From positions 54,257 through 118,256 of the forward strand of contig JAJFHG010000047.1 of the NCBI GenBank assembly GCA_021775735.1: a DNA stretch of 64,000 nt. Reading direction: 5' to 3'. The notes beneath the pieces are model-generated. The model made no database searches and had not been told where the DNA came from. It saw only the letters and a list, made by a program, of their open reading frames with translations. Both the position numbers and the translations under genes were made by a program. Position 1 is the stretch's first letter, and the number at the start of each line of letters is the position of its first letter. This DNA is from Hyphomicrobiaceae bacterium. Its GTDB lineage: Bacteria > Pseudomonadota > Alphaproteobacteria > Rhizobiales > Hyphomicrobiaceae. Of the stretch, positions 36,256-46,406 are shown in pieces.

Positions 36256-37377
36256 TTACCTCGGTAGCTGACCGCTGGTGGCGATAGCCCAGGTTTCACC
36301 TTTGCCTTTGGCATCACTTCTTGCACCCGTTGGTGCGATGATTTCGCCTATCTGCATCGCTTGGGCACCAGAGTCATTTAGGACATCAATAACGCTTGGC
36401 GCTTGGCCTTTGCTGGAAACGATGACCATGCCAATACCACAATTAAATGTGCGCAGCATTTCCTGGTCATCAAGATGTGCGTTGTCTTGCAGCCAATTGA
36501 AGACGGGTAGTTTGGGCAGCGCCTTGAGATTAACATGGGCTGCGACATCATCCGGCAGTACGCGCGGGATATTTTCTGACAGACCGCCACCGGTAATGTG
36601 GGCCAGTGCTTTGATGGCCGTGCCTGCACCACCGGTTTTTTTCAATGCAGCCAACAATGGTTTGACGTAAATCTGTGTCGGCGTCAGCAAGGCAGATGCG
36701 AGGTCTTGGTTCGGAGCAAAGGGAGCCGGTGCAGTCCATGCCAATCCAACGTCTGAAACGATGCGTCGGACCAACGAAAACCCGTTCGAGTGTACACCTG
36801 AGGCCGCAAGACCGATCAGCGCATCACCAATTTCAATATCAGCCGTTGGTAGAAGGGCCCCGCGTTCAGCTGCGCCTACGGCAAAGCCAGCAAGGTCATA
36901 GTCGCCTGGCGCATAAAGGCCCGGCATTTCCGCTGTTTCACCACCTATAAGTGCACACCCAGCTTGCGTGCAGCCTGCGGCGATGCCTGCAACGACATCC
37001 TCTGCGATGCCCGTTTCAAGCTTGCCTGTGGAGAAGTAGTCAAGGAAGAACAAGGGTTCTGCTCCTTGCACGATCAAGTCGTTGACCGACATGGCAACAA
37101 GGTCGATGCCGACCGTATCGTGCTTGTCGCTTTCAATGGCAATTTTTAGCTTCGTGCCGACGCCGTCATTTGCCGCAACGAGGACTGGATCTGTAAAACC
37201 CGCTGCCTTTAGATCAAACAATCCGCCGAATCCACCAACGCTGCCCATCGTGCCAGCACGTGATGTTGCTTCGGCGAGCGGTTTGATTGCTTTAACAAGG
37301 CGGTTACCGGCATCAATATCAACTCCGGAATCTCGATAGGTAATGGGGGTTGCTGGCGGCGCTGGGATTTTGGTCAT
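36256..37377 (-). CDS. purM: Phosphoribosylformylglycinamidine cyclo-ligase
   Basis: AIR synthetase, closing the imidazole ring of purines. The 373-residue product has [12 protein letters not shown] at the N-terminus, [11 protein letters not shown], and [12 protein letters not shown], all family features. It is the first gene of purM-purN and is divergent from the DUF2066 gene. Confidence 0.96.
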   Translation of the reverse strand: MTKIPAPPATPITYRDSGVDIDAGNRLVKAIKPLAEATSRAGTMGSVGGFGGLFDLKAAGFTDPVLVAANDGVGTKLKIAIESDKHDTVGIDLVAMSVNDLIVQGAEPLFFLDYFSTGKLETGIAEDVVAGIAAGCTQAGCALIGGETAEMPGLYAPGDYDLAGFAVGAAERGALLPTADIEIGDALIGLAASGVHSNGFSLVRRIVSDVGLAWTAPAPFAPNQDLASALLTPTQIYVKPLLAALKKTGGAGTAIKALAHITGGGLSENIPRVLPDDVAAHVNLKALPKLPVFNWLQDNAHLDDQEMLRTFNCGIGMVIVSSKGQAPSVIDVLNDSGAQAMQIGEIIAPTGARSDAKGKGETWAIATSGQLPR

Positions 37378-37652
37378 TTTTCAGGTGTTTGATGGTTGCC
37401 AAGGTCTTGAAAGTGTTGTGTCGGCCGCCTTATTGGCAGGGCATGATAACATGCTATGCGTCGGCCATGGTACGAAGTTGGACTGGTCTACGAGGTTGTT
37501 GTGTTGCCTGCTGGAGGAAAGGTCGTCACACGTTTGCCCCGGTGGGCGTTATGACGTGGCGGCGTGGTACCATTTCCCTCACCAAGCGGCAACGCTTAGA
37601 GGAAGAGGCAAACGAGTTGGGGACAAACGGGCGTGGATTGTGGAGACAGAGC

Positions 37653-38804
37653 ATGAGGGGCTCGGCTTTGAGGCACCAGCAATTAGGCGTATTTCACACC
37701 TTTATCAGTGTTGTGGCCAGCGTCGGGGTTGCTGTCGCGTCCAGTGTCGGATTGATGCTGTTTTGGGTAAGCTCGGCAGCTGCTGACAATGACGCCGCGT
37801 TCACAATCGGGAATTATCCCGTTGAGGCGCAGGCTGAGAATGCTGTGGCGGCTAAAAAGAAGGCTTTGAAAGAGGGTCGCGACGCCGCTTTTCGCTCGCT
37901 GCTGAAGCGACTTGTGCCCGTGACGGCCTACAGTCGCATCGCCCGGATTAAACAAACAGATGCAACGGCATTTGTTGACGGTGTCTCTGTGCGGTCCGAG
38001 CGCAACTCCGCAACCGAATACATCGCCAGTATGGACTTCTCTTTTCGGGCAGAAGAAGTGCGCAACCTGCTGCGCCGCCAAGGTGTCCCGTTTATTGAAG
38101 AGCAGGCACCGACCTCTGTCATTGTCCCGATCGTTCGCGAAGGTGCCAACGCTTCGACACGGACGGATCCTCAGTGGATTAAAACGTGGCAGAGTTTAGA
38201 TCTTAAGAACGCACTGAGCCCGCTGCGTATTGAGCCTCTCAAGCCTGTCGTGCATGTCGACACGATTCGCATGGCGCTTGGCGCTGATAGTAACGCTGAA
38301 CGCATTCTTGCAACAGAGTATCAGTCAGAACGGGTGATGCTGTTACTTGCTGACGTGGATAAGAAGGCAAAAAAGATCAATGTCACGGTTGTTGGTCGCG
38401 ATGGTGTTGGCCCAATCCATTGGACGCGCAGCTATCGTCTCGTCGATGGCGATGTTTCTTATACACTTGAATTGGTTGCAGTTGTGACGTTGGGCGTGCT
38501 CGAAGGACGCTGGAAAGCATTGAAAGTGGAGGCCCGAGGGGGTGTTGCTGCTCTTTCATCGCCAACACGTGATGTATCCTTGCAAGTAACATTTTCTGGT
38601 TTGCATGAGTGGAACATCATTCGTCGCAAGTTGCTTGAGACACCCGGAGTTGAAGATGTGACGATCAATGCGGTGTCAGCGCGGTCAGCCAATGTCGTGT
38701 TGAGCTATCCAGGGGGTGGTGGATCACTCGCCGCCGTTTTGTTGGCGCAAGGGCTTAACCTGATGCAATCCGGCAATGTCTGGTTGCTCGCTATGCGTTA
38801 CTAA
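37653..38804 (+). CDS. DUF2066 exported protein
   Basis: A 383-residue protein of the DUF2066 family. From ATG 37653 it has a basic N-terminus, a hydrophobic signal segment (about 14-40), then the mature domain with AAKKKALKEGRDAAFRSLLKRLVP, the family hallmark. The frame is open upstream to 37350, overlapping the start of purM, but the added residues look non-coding. The function is unknown. It heads the row of plus-strand genes up to ppx. Confidence 0.82.
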   Translation: MRGSALRHQQLGVFHTFISVVASVGVAVASSVGLMLFWVSSAAADNDAAFTIGNYPVEAQAENAVAAKKKALKEGRDAAFRSLLKRLVPVTAYSRIARIKQTDATAFVDGVSVRSERNSATEYIASMDFSFRAEEVRNLLRRQGVPFIEEQAPTSVIVPIVREGANASTRTDPQWIKTWQSLDLKNALSPLRIEPLKPVVHVDTIRMALGADSNAERILATEYQSERVMLLLADVDKKAKKINVTVVGRDGVGPIHWTRSYRLVDGDVSYTLELVAVVTLGVLEGRWKALKVEARGGVAALSSPTRDVSLQVTFSGLHEWNIIRRKLLETPGVEDVTINAVSARSANVVLSYPGGGGSLAAVLLAQGLNLMQSGNVWLLAMRY

Positions 38805-39090
38805 TGCTCGGCGTTTCATCACTTTCCTTTCCGCGCCCATTGCGCAAAGTGCAGCGTTGCAGGGCGCTTAATGTGATCGCGGTGACCCAACGAGGGCGAA
38901 ACGCAGGTCCGAGTGGTCGCATGGGGCATCTAGGCCTTGGGTCCAGCAGTTGAGCTGGGCTATACCGAGAGGATGGATCAGGGGTTGAGGAGCGTGCGGG
39001 TCATGTCGTATGGCACGCGCGTGCACGATGAGCCTGAATATGAAGATCGCAGTTCAATTGTTGCGCTGGTAGCATGAAAGACGAGAGCCT

Positions 39091-39621
39091 TTGAGTATCC
39101 CCAATCTGATTACCCTCGGCCGGGTTTTCCTTGTTCCGGTCATTTTCTGGCTCCTGATCTCAAAGCAAACTGGCGCCGCTTGCGTGGTATTTTTGGTTGC
39201 TGGAATTTCGGATGGCATTGATGGCTTTCTAGCAAAGCGCTTTGGCTGGCAAACCGAGCTTGGTGCCTATCTTGACCCGTTGGCTGACAAACTACTGCTT
39301 GTGAGCATTTATGTTGCGCTGGGGGTTCTGGGGGAAATTCCATCTTGGTTGGCGATTGGTGTTGTCTCGCGTGATATTCTGATTGTTGCCGGTGTGGCTC
39401 TGGCTTGGCTTCTGGATCATCCAGTCACGATCAATCCGTTGTGGGTTAGTAAGGCCAATACGGTGTCGCAGATTCTGTTGGCCGGCGCTGTGTTGGCAGA
39501 CCTTGGCTTTAATCTTGGACTTGGGAATTTACGATGGGTATTGATTTGGGTCACTGCAGTTTTGACGGCCCTGTCGTTGGCGGCCTATCTGCGCCAGTGG
39601 GTGCGTCACATGTCAGGTTAG
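39091..39621 (+). CDS. CDP-alcohol phosphatidyltransferase family protein
   Basis: A 176-residue membrane protein with the CDP-alcohol phosphotransferase motif: DGIDGFLAKRFG, then YLDPLADK, giving the DG-AK-G-D-D pattern. It starts at TTG 39091 with GAGAG nearby, and IPNLITLGR is a normal N-terminus for the family. It lies in the DUF2066-PerM-hdaA block, where a PgsA paralogue is usual in alphaproteobacteria. It may make a phospholipid other than phosphatidylglycerol; the head group cannot be read. Confidence 0.87.
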   Translation: MSIPNLITLGRVFLVPVIFWLLISKQTGAACVVFLVAGISDGIDGFLAKRFGWQTELGAYLDPLADKLLLVSIYVALGVLGEIPSWLAIGVVSRDILIVAGVALAWLLDHPVTINPLWVSKANTVSQILLAGAVLADLGFNLGLGNLRWVLIWVTAVLTALSLAAYLRQWVRHMSG

Positions 39622-39720
39622 CTCAAATTGGTTAGGCTTGGTTTTTGGGTTCGTAAAATGTCGTTGGCGGCGCATCGCAGTTAAGCTGCGAATTTTGAGA
39701 TCAAATGCGTGGGAGTTGGG

Positions 39721-40815
39721 ATGCACGTCGAGCGACATTTTTGGTTCTGGCTGGCAGCTTTCGCGCTGTTGATCCTTGGCATCGCCCTCATCAAAGAAAT
39801 TCTATTGCCGTTTGTTGTCGGCATTGTGTTGGCCTATTTTCTGAACCCTGCGGCTGATCGCTTGTCGGCTCTTGGGCTCAATCGGGTGCTGGCTTCTGCT
39901 TTAGTCGTGGGTGTTGTGGCGGCGTTAGTTGGTACCGCACTTTATCTATTAGCTCCGCTATTGTTCGCTCAAGCCCAACAGCTTGCGTCAGCGTTGCCGG
40001 GTGAAATCGCGCGTCTCACAGACGTTTTTGAAAATTGGGCGCGAGAACGCCTCGGTGATCGCTACCCCGACGTGCAAGAGGGTTTGGCTAAGTCCTCGCA
40101 ATCCATGGGAGAGAATGTCAGTGGCATTGTGAGCTGGCTGGCAACGTCATTGTGGGATCGTTCGCTTGCGATCTTTAATTTCATCACCTTGTTGTTGGTA
40201 ACGCCAGTTGTGATGTTCTACCTACTGGTTGATTGGCATCCGATGATAAAAAAGTTGGATGGATGGTTGCCGCGAGATCAGGCCGACACCATTCGTAAAT
40301 TAGCAAGTGATGTGAATGATGCTGTTGCTGCGTTTATCCGCGGGCAAGGCACTGTCTGCATTATTCTGGGAACGTTCTACACTCTGGCACTGACTTTTCT
40401 GGGTTTAAATTATGGTTTGCTGGTCGGTGTAATGACTGGTGTACTGACCTTCATTCCTTTTGTCGGCTGGGCAACCGGCCTTATCACGGCTACGACATTG
40501 GCTGTTGTCCAATATTGGCCAGATGTTTTGCCGATTGTTCTTGTTGCAAGCGTTTTTGGTATAGGCCAAGCACTTGATGCCGCGTTTCTTTCGCCGAAGA
40601 TCGTTGGCTCAAAGGTCGGTCTGCATCCCGTATGGCTGATCTTCTCGTTGTTTGTGTTCAGCTATCTATTCGGTTTTGTCGGCACGTTGGTTGCGGTGCC
40701 ACTTGCCGCCGCGATTGGTGTTGTTGTGCGGTTTGTGATTAAGGCTTACCTGGAAAGTTCTTTCTATAGCGGATCGCAAAAGGTCAAAGCCTCTGCAGGT
40801 CAGCACAAGCCATGA
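39721..40815 (+). CDS. AI-2E family transporter (PerM/YdiK-like)
   Basis: A 364-residue integral membrane protein with about eight hydrophobic segments and the family core ALTFLGLNYGLLVGVMTGVL followed by FIPFVGW. ATG 39721 has GGAG 5 nt upstream; GTG 39709 is in frame. Its stop overlaps the hdaA start (ATGA). Members are assigned to AI-2 export or other efflux; the substrate here is not known. Confidence 0.9.
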   Translation: MHVERHFWFWLAAFALLILGIALIKEILLPFVVGIVLAYFLNPAADRLSALGLNRVLASALVVGVVAALVGTALYLLAPLLFAQAQQLASALPGEIARLTDVFENWARERLGDRYPDVQEGLAKSSQSMGENVSGIVSWLATSLWDRSLAIFNFITLLLVTPVVMFYLLVDWHPMIKKLDGWLPRDQADTIRKLASDVNDAVAAFIRGQGTVCIILGTFYTLALTFLGLNYGLLVGVMTGVLTFIPFVGWATGLITATTLAVVQYWPDVLPIVLVASVFGIGQALDAAFLSPKIVGSKVGLHPVWLIFSLFVFSYLFGFVGTLVAVPLAAAIGVVVRFVIKAYLESSFYSGSQKVKASAGQHKP

Positions 40816-41531
40816 CCGATGAACGTCAGATGCGTCCCTCTGCACGCCAAGATGGACCGAGCCAGTTGGTACTCAATCTGCCGCATCGCGCAGCGTTGGG
40901 CGCTGAGGATTTTTTTGTCAGTCAATCCAATGCCAGCGCTGTGGATCTGATAGATGCCTGGCCCAATTGGCCTCATTCAGCTGCCGTTGTTGTTGGCCCG
41001 CATGGGTCTGGTAAAAGCCATCTGGCTCATGTCTGGCAGTTACGCTCTGGTGCACAAGTTCTCAAGGCCAGCGAGGTCGTTGAGGCAAATATTCAGTCAC
41101 CTCAAGGGCGACAGGCGGTGATTGTTGAAGATATTGATGGCGGGCTTGGTGATGAACGCGCGCTGTTCCACATCTTGAATTTGGCCCGCGAGACGCAATT
41201 TTCCGTACTTGTCACGTCCGGGCGACCGCCTGGTGAACTGAAAATTACCCTGCCAGATTTGCGCTCCAGATTGCGGGCATTGCCTGTAGTCTCGATTGCT
41301 ATGCCAGATCAGTCCCTTTTAAAGGCGGTGTTGGTTAAGCTTTTCAATGATCGCCAGCTGGCGATTGAACCCCACGTTGTTAACTATTTATCGACCCGTA
41401 TGGAGCGGACTATGGAAGCAGCGAACCAACTGGTACGCGCGGTCGATGACCTTGCGCTTGCCCAAAAGCGCCCAATAACACGGGCCTTGGCAGCAGATGC
41501 GTTGGCACAACTTGGTTTTGATGAAGAGTGA
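40812..41531 (+). CDS. hdaA: DnaA regulatory inactivator HdaA
   Basis: HdaA binds the sliding clamp and stimulates ATP hydrolysis by DnaA, blocking re-initiation. The 239-residue protein has a clamp-binding QLVLNL (18-23), the P-loop GPHGSGKSH (62-70) and Walker B VIVEDID. It lacks the DnaA DNA-binding domain IV, which separates it from DnaA. ATGA overlap with the transporter gene suggests coupled translation. Confidence 0.92.
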   Translation: MTDERQMRPSARQDGPSQLVLNLPHRAALGAEDFFVSQSNASAVDLIDAWPNWPHSAAVVVGPHGSGKSHLAHVWQLRSGAQVLKASEVVEANIQSPQGRQAVIVEDIDGGLGDERALFHILNLARETQFSVLVTSGRPPGELKITLPDLRSRLRALPVVSIAMPDQSLLKAVLVKLFNDRQLAIEPHVVNYLSTRMERTMEAANQLVRAVDDLALAQKRPITRALAADALAQLGFDEE

Positions 41532-41588
41532 GCACAGGTGCTGGTCTGTTAGCCTTGTTTTGATCAATTGCACGGTACAATGCCAAGA

Positions 41589-41606
41589 CTGACATGTTAC
41601 TCAGAT
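41589..41606. promoter_or_regulatory. Weak PHO-box-like direct repeat upstream of ppk
   Basis: CTGACAT-GTTA-CTCAGAT has the 7-4-7 layout of a PhoB half-site pair (consensus CTGTCAT twice), but only 10 of 14 positions agree. It lies about 50 nt before ppk. Confidence 0.25.
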
Positions 41607-41652
41607 AGAATAGTCGGCAGGATGCTGAGGGTATGCGGTTTCGGAGCGGAAA

Positions 41653-43854
41653 ATGAGTGTTGCAAAAAGTAAGGCGCGGGCAACAAAATCAGCAGTTGTA
41701 AAGAGCGGTTCTGCCACGAAGGTTAAGGGTGGTGACGTGCCACGCTATTACAACCGTGAGCTGTCTTGGCTGCAATTCAACAGACGTGTTCTCGAAGAGT
41801 CGATGAATGACACGCATCCGCTGCTAGAGCGCGTGCGCTTTTTGTCAATTTCTGCGTCAAACCTTGATGAATTTTATATGGTGCGCGTGGCTGGCATACA
41901 CGGCCAGGTCAGCGCAGGTGTAACAACACTCACTCAGGATGGGTTGACACCTGCCCAACAGCTCGCGGAAATCAATAAATTTGCCTCCCAGTTGGTGGCC
42001 GACAAGCAAACGTCGTGGCGTACATTGCGCAAGCTATTACAAAAAGACGGGATTGAAATTGTTAGTCCCTCTAATCTCACGACGGCAGAAAAAACGTGGC
42101 TAGAAAAGCATTTCAGCAATGAGATATTTCCTATCCTAACGCCGATCGCGATTGATCCTGCCCATCCCTTCCCCTTCATTCCCAATAAAGGTCTGACGAT
42201 CGCCGTCGCTATGCATCGCCCCAGCGATGACAAAAGTATGAACGGTTTGATCCCGATCCCGCTGCATCTCAAACGGTTTATTCACTTGCCACAGGCCAAG
42301 GGTGATCCTGACCGTCATCGCTTTATACGCCTTGAGCAGCTAATTGGGATGTTTGCCTCGAAATTGTTTGCGGGCTTTGAGAACCAAAGCCAAGGCGCGT
42401 TTCGCGTGCTGCGCGACAGCGACATCGAAATACAAGAAGAAGCCGAAGATTTGGTTTTGTCATTTGAAACCTTACTTAAACGGCGTCGACGTGGCGATGT
42501 TATTCGCTTGGAAATCGAAGCATCCATGCCACAAGAACTGCAAGCGTTTGTTATCGAGGAGCTTGAGGCGAGCAGTGATGATATCTCTATCAAGGATGGA
42601 TTGTTGGCGGTAGCAGATGTTTCGCAATTGATTATTTCTGAACGTGCCGACCTGGCATTCAAGCCTTATAACCCGCGCTTTCCAGAGCGTATCCGAGAAT
42701 TCAACGGCGATTGTTTTGCCGCCATCCGCGCAAAAGACATCATCGTCCATCACCCCTACGAAAGTTTTGACGTGGTGCTACAGTATTTGCGCCAGGCGGT
42801 TGCCGATCCCAACGTGCTCGCCATCAAATGGACGCTCTATAGAACGTCGAAAGAGTCGCCGATTGTAGAAGCTCTGAAAGAAGCGGTTGAAGCAGGAAAA
42901 TCTGTAACTGCGGTGGTGGAGCTCAAAGCGCGTTTTGATGAAGCTGCGAACATTCGTTGGGCGCGGGATTTGGAAAGCGCTGGTGTCCATGTCGTTTATG
43001 GCTTCATCGAATTGAAAACACACGCCAAGCTTGGTCTCGTAGTGCGCCGAGAAGGTGGCGAACTTGCCACCTACTGCCATATAGGCACCGGTAATTATCA
43101 TCCCCAAACTGCGCGTATCTATACCGACCTATCTCTGTTCACCAAAGACCCATCTCTTGGCCGGGATGTGGCCCGCATCCTGAATTTTGTCACTGGCTAT
43201 GGCGAGCCAGGCGAGCTGGAGGCGATGGCAGCAAGTCCGATTGGTATTCGTCAGCGCATCGTGCAGCACATTGATGAAGAGATCGCATTTGCGAAAGCCG
43301 GCAAGCCGGCAACCATTTGGATGAAGATGAATTCGCTTGTCGATGGGGAGATCATTGACAAGCTTTATGAAGCGTCATGCGCAGGCGTTCAAATTGATCT
43401 GGTTGTGCGTGGAGTATGTTGTCTCAAGCCAGGTATTGAAGGTTTGTCTGAAAATATTCGCGTCAAGAGCATCATTGGCCGCTTTCTTGAACATGCACGA
43501 ATCTACTGCTTTGGTCGTGGCCATGGCTTGCCCTCGCCGGAGGCTGCTGTTTACATCTCCTCGGCAGATTTGATGCCGCGTAATCTCAACCGCCGGGTTG
43601 AGGCCATGACGCCGCTCACCAATGACACGGTTCACGAACAGGTCTTGAATCAGATAATGGTAGCCAATCTGTTGGACAACCAACAAAGCTGGAAACTAAA
43701 CGCTGATGGATCCTCGACACGAATTGTGCCAGGCGCTAAACAAGACCCGTTCAATGCGCATGAGTACTTTATGACCAAGCCTTCGTTGTCAGGGCGTGGG
43801 CAGGCATTGAAAGAGGATTTTCCGGCACGTTTTTCTCGTCGATCTAAAGCCTAA
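41653..43854 (+). CDS. ppk: Polyphosphate kinase 1
   Basis: PPK1 makes long polyphosphate from ATP through a phospho-histidine. The 733-residue product is full length. The N-terminal [18 protein letters not shown], the catalytic-His stretch [11 protein letters not shown], then [18 protein letters not shown] are all present. A Lys/Ala/Ser-rich stretch of about 30 residues precedes the family domain. ppx follows after 15 nt, so synthesis and degradation are paired. Confidence 0.96.
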   Translation: MSVAKSKARATKSAVVKSGSATKVKGGDVPRYYNRELSWLQFNRRVLEESMNDTHPLLERVRFLSISASNLDEFYMVRVAGIHGQVSAGVTTLTQDGLTPAQQLAEINKFASQLVADKQTSWRTLRKLLQKDGIEIVSPSNLTTAEKTWLEKHFSNEIFPILTPIAIDPAHPFPFIPNKGLTIAVAMHRPSDDKSMNGLIPIPLHLKRFIHLPQAKGDPDRHRFIRLEQLIGMFASKLFAGFENQSQGAFRVLRDSDIEIQEEAEDLVLSFETLLKRRRRGDVIRLEIEASMPQELQAFVIEELEASSDDISIKDGLLAVADVSQLIISERADLAFKPYNPRFPERIREFNGDCFAAIRAKDIIVHHPYESFDVVLQYLRQAVADPNVLAIKWTLYRTSKESPIVEALKEAVEAGKSVTAVVELKARFDEAANIRWARDLESAGVHVVYGFIELKTHAKLGLVVRREGGELATYCHIGTGNYHPQTARIYTDLSLFTKDPSLGRDVARILNFVTGYGEPGELEAMAASPIGIRQRIVQHIDEEIAFAKAGKPATIWMKMNSLVDGEIIDKLYEASCAGVQIDLVVRGVCCLKPGIEGLSENIRVKSIIGRFLEHARIYCFGRGHGLPSPEAAVYISSADLMPRNLNRRVEAMTPLTNDTVHEQVLNQIMVANLLDNQQSWKLNADGSSTRIVPGAKQDPFNAHEYFMTKPSLSGRGQALKEDFPARFSRRSKA

Positions 43855-43869
43855 TGTGGGGTTGGTTTA

Positions 43870-45408
43870 TTGGCAGGCGTATTCGAACTGTTTCGTGAGC
43901 GCCATCAGGATCAAAATCTTGAACCGCTGGGTGTCATCGACATTGGTTCAAACTCGGTCCGTTTGGTGATTTATGAAGGGGCTGTGCGTGCAGCTGCCCC
44001 CCTGTTCAATGAAAAAGTACTGTGCGGGCTCGGCAAACAAGTGGCGAGTACAGGCAAGCTCGGCGATCAAGCCATCGCAAAAGCCTTGGCGGCATTGGTT
44101 CGTTTCCGCTCCATTGCCCGTATTCTTGGCACCAAAAACCTGCGTGCTATTGCGACCGCTGCTGTGCGCGATGCCGAGGACGGCGCGGAATTTATAAAAC
44201 GTGGCGAACAGGTTTGTGGCACGACGATTGAAATTTTGTCAGGCGCCAAAGAGGCCGAACTCGTAGCCCAGGGCATTCGGATGGGTTTTTGTAACCCGTC
44301 GGGAATTGCCGGAGATCTTGGCGGTGGCAGCCTCGAATTGATTGATCTTGTGGGAGATCAGCTTCTCAACTCTGTCACTACGCCGCTTGGTGGCTTGCGT
44401 ATGATAGATACGACTGGCAATAAAATTGAAAAAGCTGCCGGCCTTATTGATGCTGAACTTGATAAAATTGATTGGCTCAAAGCTGGGAAAGGTCGGCCAT
44501 TTTATGCTGTTGGCGGCACGTGGCGGGCGATGGCGAAAGTGCACATGCAGGCAACGGGTTATCCGCTGCGTGTAATGCAGGGCTATTCCATACCAACTGA
44601 GGCTGCGATTGCATTCTGCACCTCAATTCGTAAGTCAAAAAAAATGTCTTCGGTGTCGGGTATTCAGGCGGCCAGTCGCGCACGCCGTGAGGTGTTACCA
44701 TTTGGAGCCTTTGTGCTGGAACGGTTGCTCAAACGCATTGCGCCGTCTGAGGTTGTGATGTCCGTTTTCGGCATTCGTGAGGGTACGCTATACGGTCTGC
44801 TGCCACGTTTTGAGCAGAACAAAGATCCACTTTTGCGTTTTTGTGAGAGCTATGCCCAGTTGCGGTCACGCTCGCCTGAGCACGCTGAGGAGTTGTGTGC
44901 CTGGACGGATGCCCTATTTACAGATGAGGATTTGAGTGAGACTGAAGAAGAGCGGCGGTTGCGCCATGCAGCCTGCTTGATTTCAGACATTGGATGGCGG
45001 GCACATCCAGACTATCGCGGTGAGCAAAGCCTCAATCTGATTGCCCATTCCGGAATGTCAGGTATCGATCATCATGGGCGTATTTTCTTGGCGCTATCGG
45101 TTTACTATCGCCATGTGGGAACCTCTGCGCGCGACGCGGATGAGTTGCCGCAACGTCTAAAGACTGCGATCACAAAGCGCGGAGATCGCAGGGCCCGTAT
45201 TGTTGGTGCGGCGATCCGCTGTGCGCATATGTTGTCGATTGGAATGCCTGGCGTGATTGATGAGACGCGCTTGTCCTATGAGGCAGAAGACCGCCTTATT
45301 CTCAAGTTGCCGAGGGTGTATGCCGGGCTTGATGGTGATCGTTTGCGCCGCCGACTTAATACCTTGGCGGAACTGGTCAACTGTCAATCTGAGGTGCGGA
45401 TTGCATAA
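43870..45408 (+). CDS. ppx: Exopolyphosphatase
   Basis: A Ppx/GppA-family enzyme of 512 residues that removes phosphate from polyphosphate ends. GVIDIGSNSVRLVIYEG is the ASKHA phosphate-binding motif, AGDLGGGSLELI the second, and the C-terminal half has an HD-like helical domain. It starts at TTG 43870, 15 nt behind ppk. The alternative GppA (pppGpp) activity cannot be ruled out, but the pairing supports Ppx. Confidence 0.93.
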   Translation: MAGVFELFRERHQDQNLEPLGVIDIGSNSVRLVIYEGAVRAAAPLFNEKVLCGLGKQVASTGKLGDQAIAKALAALVRFRSIARILGTKNLRAIATAAVRDAEDGAEFIKRGEQVCGTTIEILSGAKEAELVAQGIRMGFCNPSGIAGDLGGGSLELIDLVGDQLLNSVTTPLGGLRMIDTTGNKIEKAAGLIDAELDKIDWLKAGKGRPFYAVGGTWRAMAKVHMQATGYPLRVMQGYSIPTEAAIAFCTSIRKSKKMSSVSGIQAASRARREVLPFGAFVLERLLKRIAPSEVVMSVFGIREGTLYGLLPRFEQNKDPLLRFCESYAQLRSRSPEHAEELCAWTDALFTDEDLSETEEERRLRHAACLISDIGWRAHPDYRGEQSLNLIAHSGMSGIDHHGRIFLALSVYYRHVGTSARDADELPQRLKTAITKRGDRRARIVGAAIRCAHMLSIGMPGVIDETRLSYEAEDRLILKLPRVYAGLDGDRLRRRLNTLAELVNCQSEVRIA

Positions 45409-45476
45409 GCTGAAGGCCTGACAACGTCTGTCATGGTGCGCCTAATCAGCAATTTGAGGGATGAGACAGCGCGATT

Positions 45477-46385
45477 ATGGCCGACGATCCTTATGCTATT
45501 CTCAGTGTTGATAGAAGTGCGTCCAACGATACCGTGCGCCGCGCTTATCTCAAGCTGGTCAAAGAGCTACATCCGGATGTAAATCCATCTCCGGAAGCGG
45601 AGGCACGGTTTAAAACAATTTCTGCAGCTTATGATATTGTTGGAGACCCGGAAAAGCGTGGCCTGTTTGACCGAGGTGAGATCAACGCAGACGGCGAACC
45701 AGTTCGGCCAAGTTGGGGCGGAGCAGGTGGTGCCAGAGGGGCTGGCGGTCATCCCTTTGGTGGCGGTATGGACGGCGGCTTTGGCGATTTCTTTTCTGAT
45801 GTGTTTTCAGGTGGGGGTGGCCCTGGTGGTTTTACCGATGCGCGCGGCTTTCAGCGTCGCGGCCGCGATTTGCGCTACAATTTAGAAGTGTCGTTCCTTG
45901 ACGCTGCACTTGGTTCCAAAAAGCGCGTCACGTTGCCGGAAGGTGGTGCGTTGGAGCTGACGGTCCCGGCGGGTGTCCGTGAGGGCCAGGTCCTGCGCCT
46001 CAAGGGCAAAGGTGCGCCGGGGTTTTCAAATGGCGCGCCGGGCGATGCGCTAGTTGAAATCAAAGTTGCCCGACATCGGCAATTTACGCGCAAGAAAGAT
46101 GACATTTTGTTGGATGTGCCGATCACGCTTGATGAAGCGGTATTGGGAGCCAAAATCGCTGTGCCGACATTGACCGGGCGTGTGCAGTTGCAAGTGCCCA
46201 AGGGCACGAGTTCTGGCAAAACATTTCGACTTCGTGGCAAGGGAATTAAGCCCGTCAACGCGACTACGGCAGGCGACCAACTGGTCACCGTGCGTATTGA
46301 GATGCCTGATGCGATTGATGAGGAACTTGACGCGTTCTTTACCGCGTGGCGGCAAAAAAATGGTTATGATGCGGGTCGCAAATAG
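45477..46385 (+). CDS. CbpA-like DnaJ-family co-chaperone
   Basis: A 302-residue type-II J protein. The J domain (about 3-68) has the HPD triad at 32-34, a Gly/Phe-rich region spans about 78-118, and two C-terminal beta domains (TVPAGVREGQVLRLKGKG, then QVPKGTSSGKTFRLRGKG) follow. It lacks the DnaJ zinc-finger Cys repeats. It would stimulate DnaK and bind unfolded clients. No sigma-32 site is visible upstream. Confidence 0.9.
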   Translation: MADDPYAILSVDRSASNDTVRRAYLKLVKELHPDVNPSPEAEARFKTISAAYDIVGDPEKRGLFDRGEINADGEPVRPSWGGAGGARGAGGHPFGGGMDGGFGDFFSDVFSGGGGPGGFTDARGFQRRGRDLRYNLEVSFLDAALGSKKRVTLPEGGALELTVPAGVREGQVLRLKGKGAPGFSNGAPGDALVEIKVARHRQFTRKKDDILLDVPITLDEAVLGAKIAVPTLTGRVQLQVPKGTSSGKTFRLRGKGIKPVNATTAGDQLVTVRIEMPDAIDEELDAFFTAWRQKNGYDAGRK

Positions 46386-46406
46386 AACACCTAACGGTCA
46401 TGGCCT

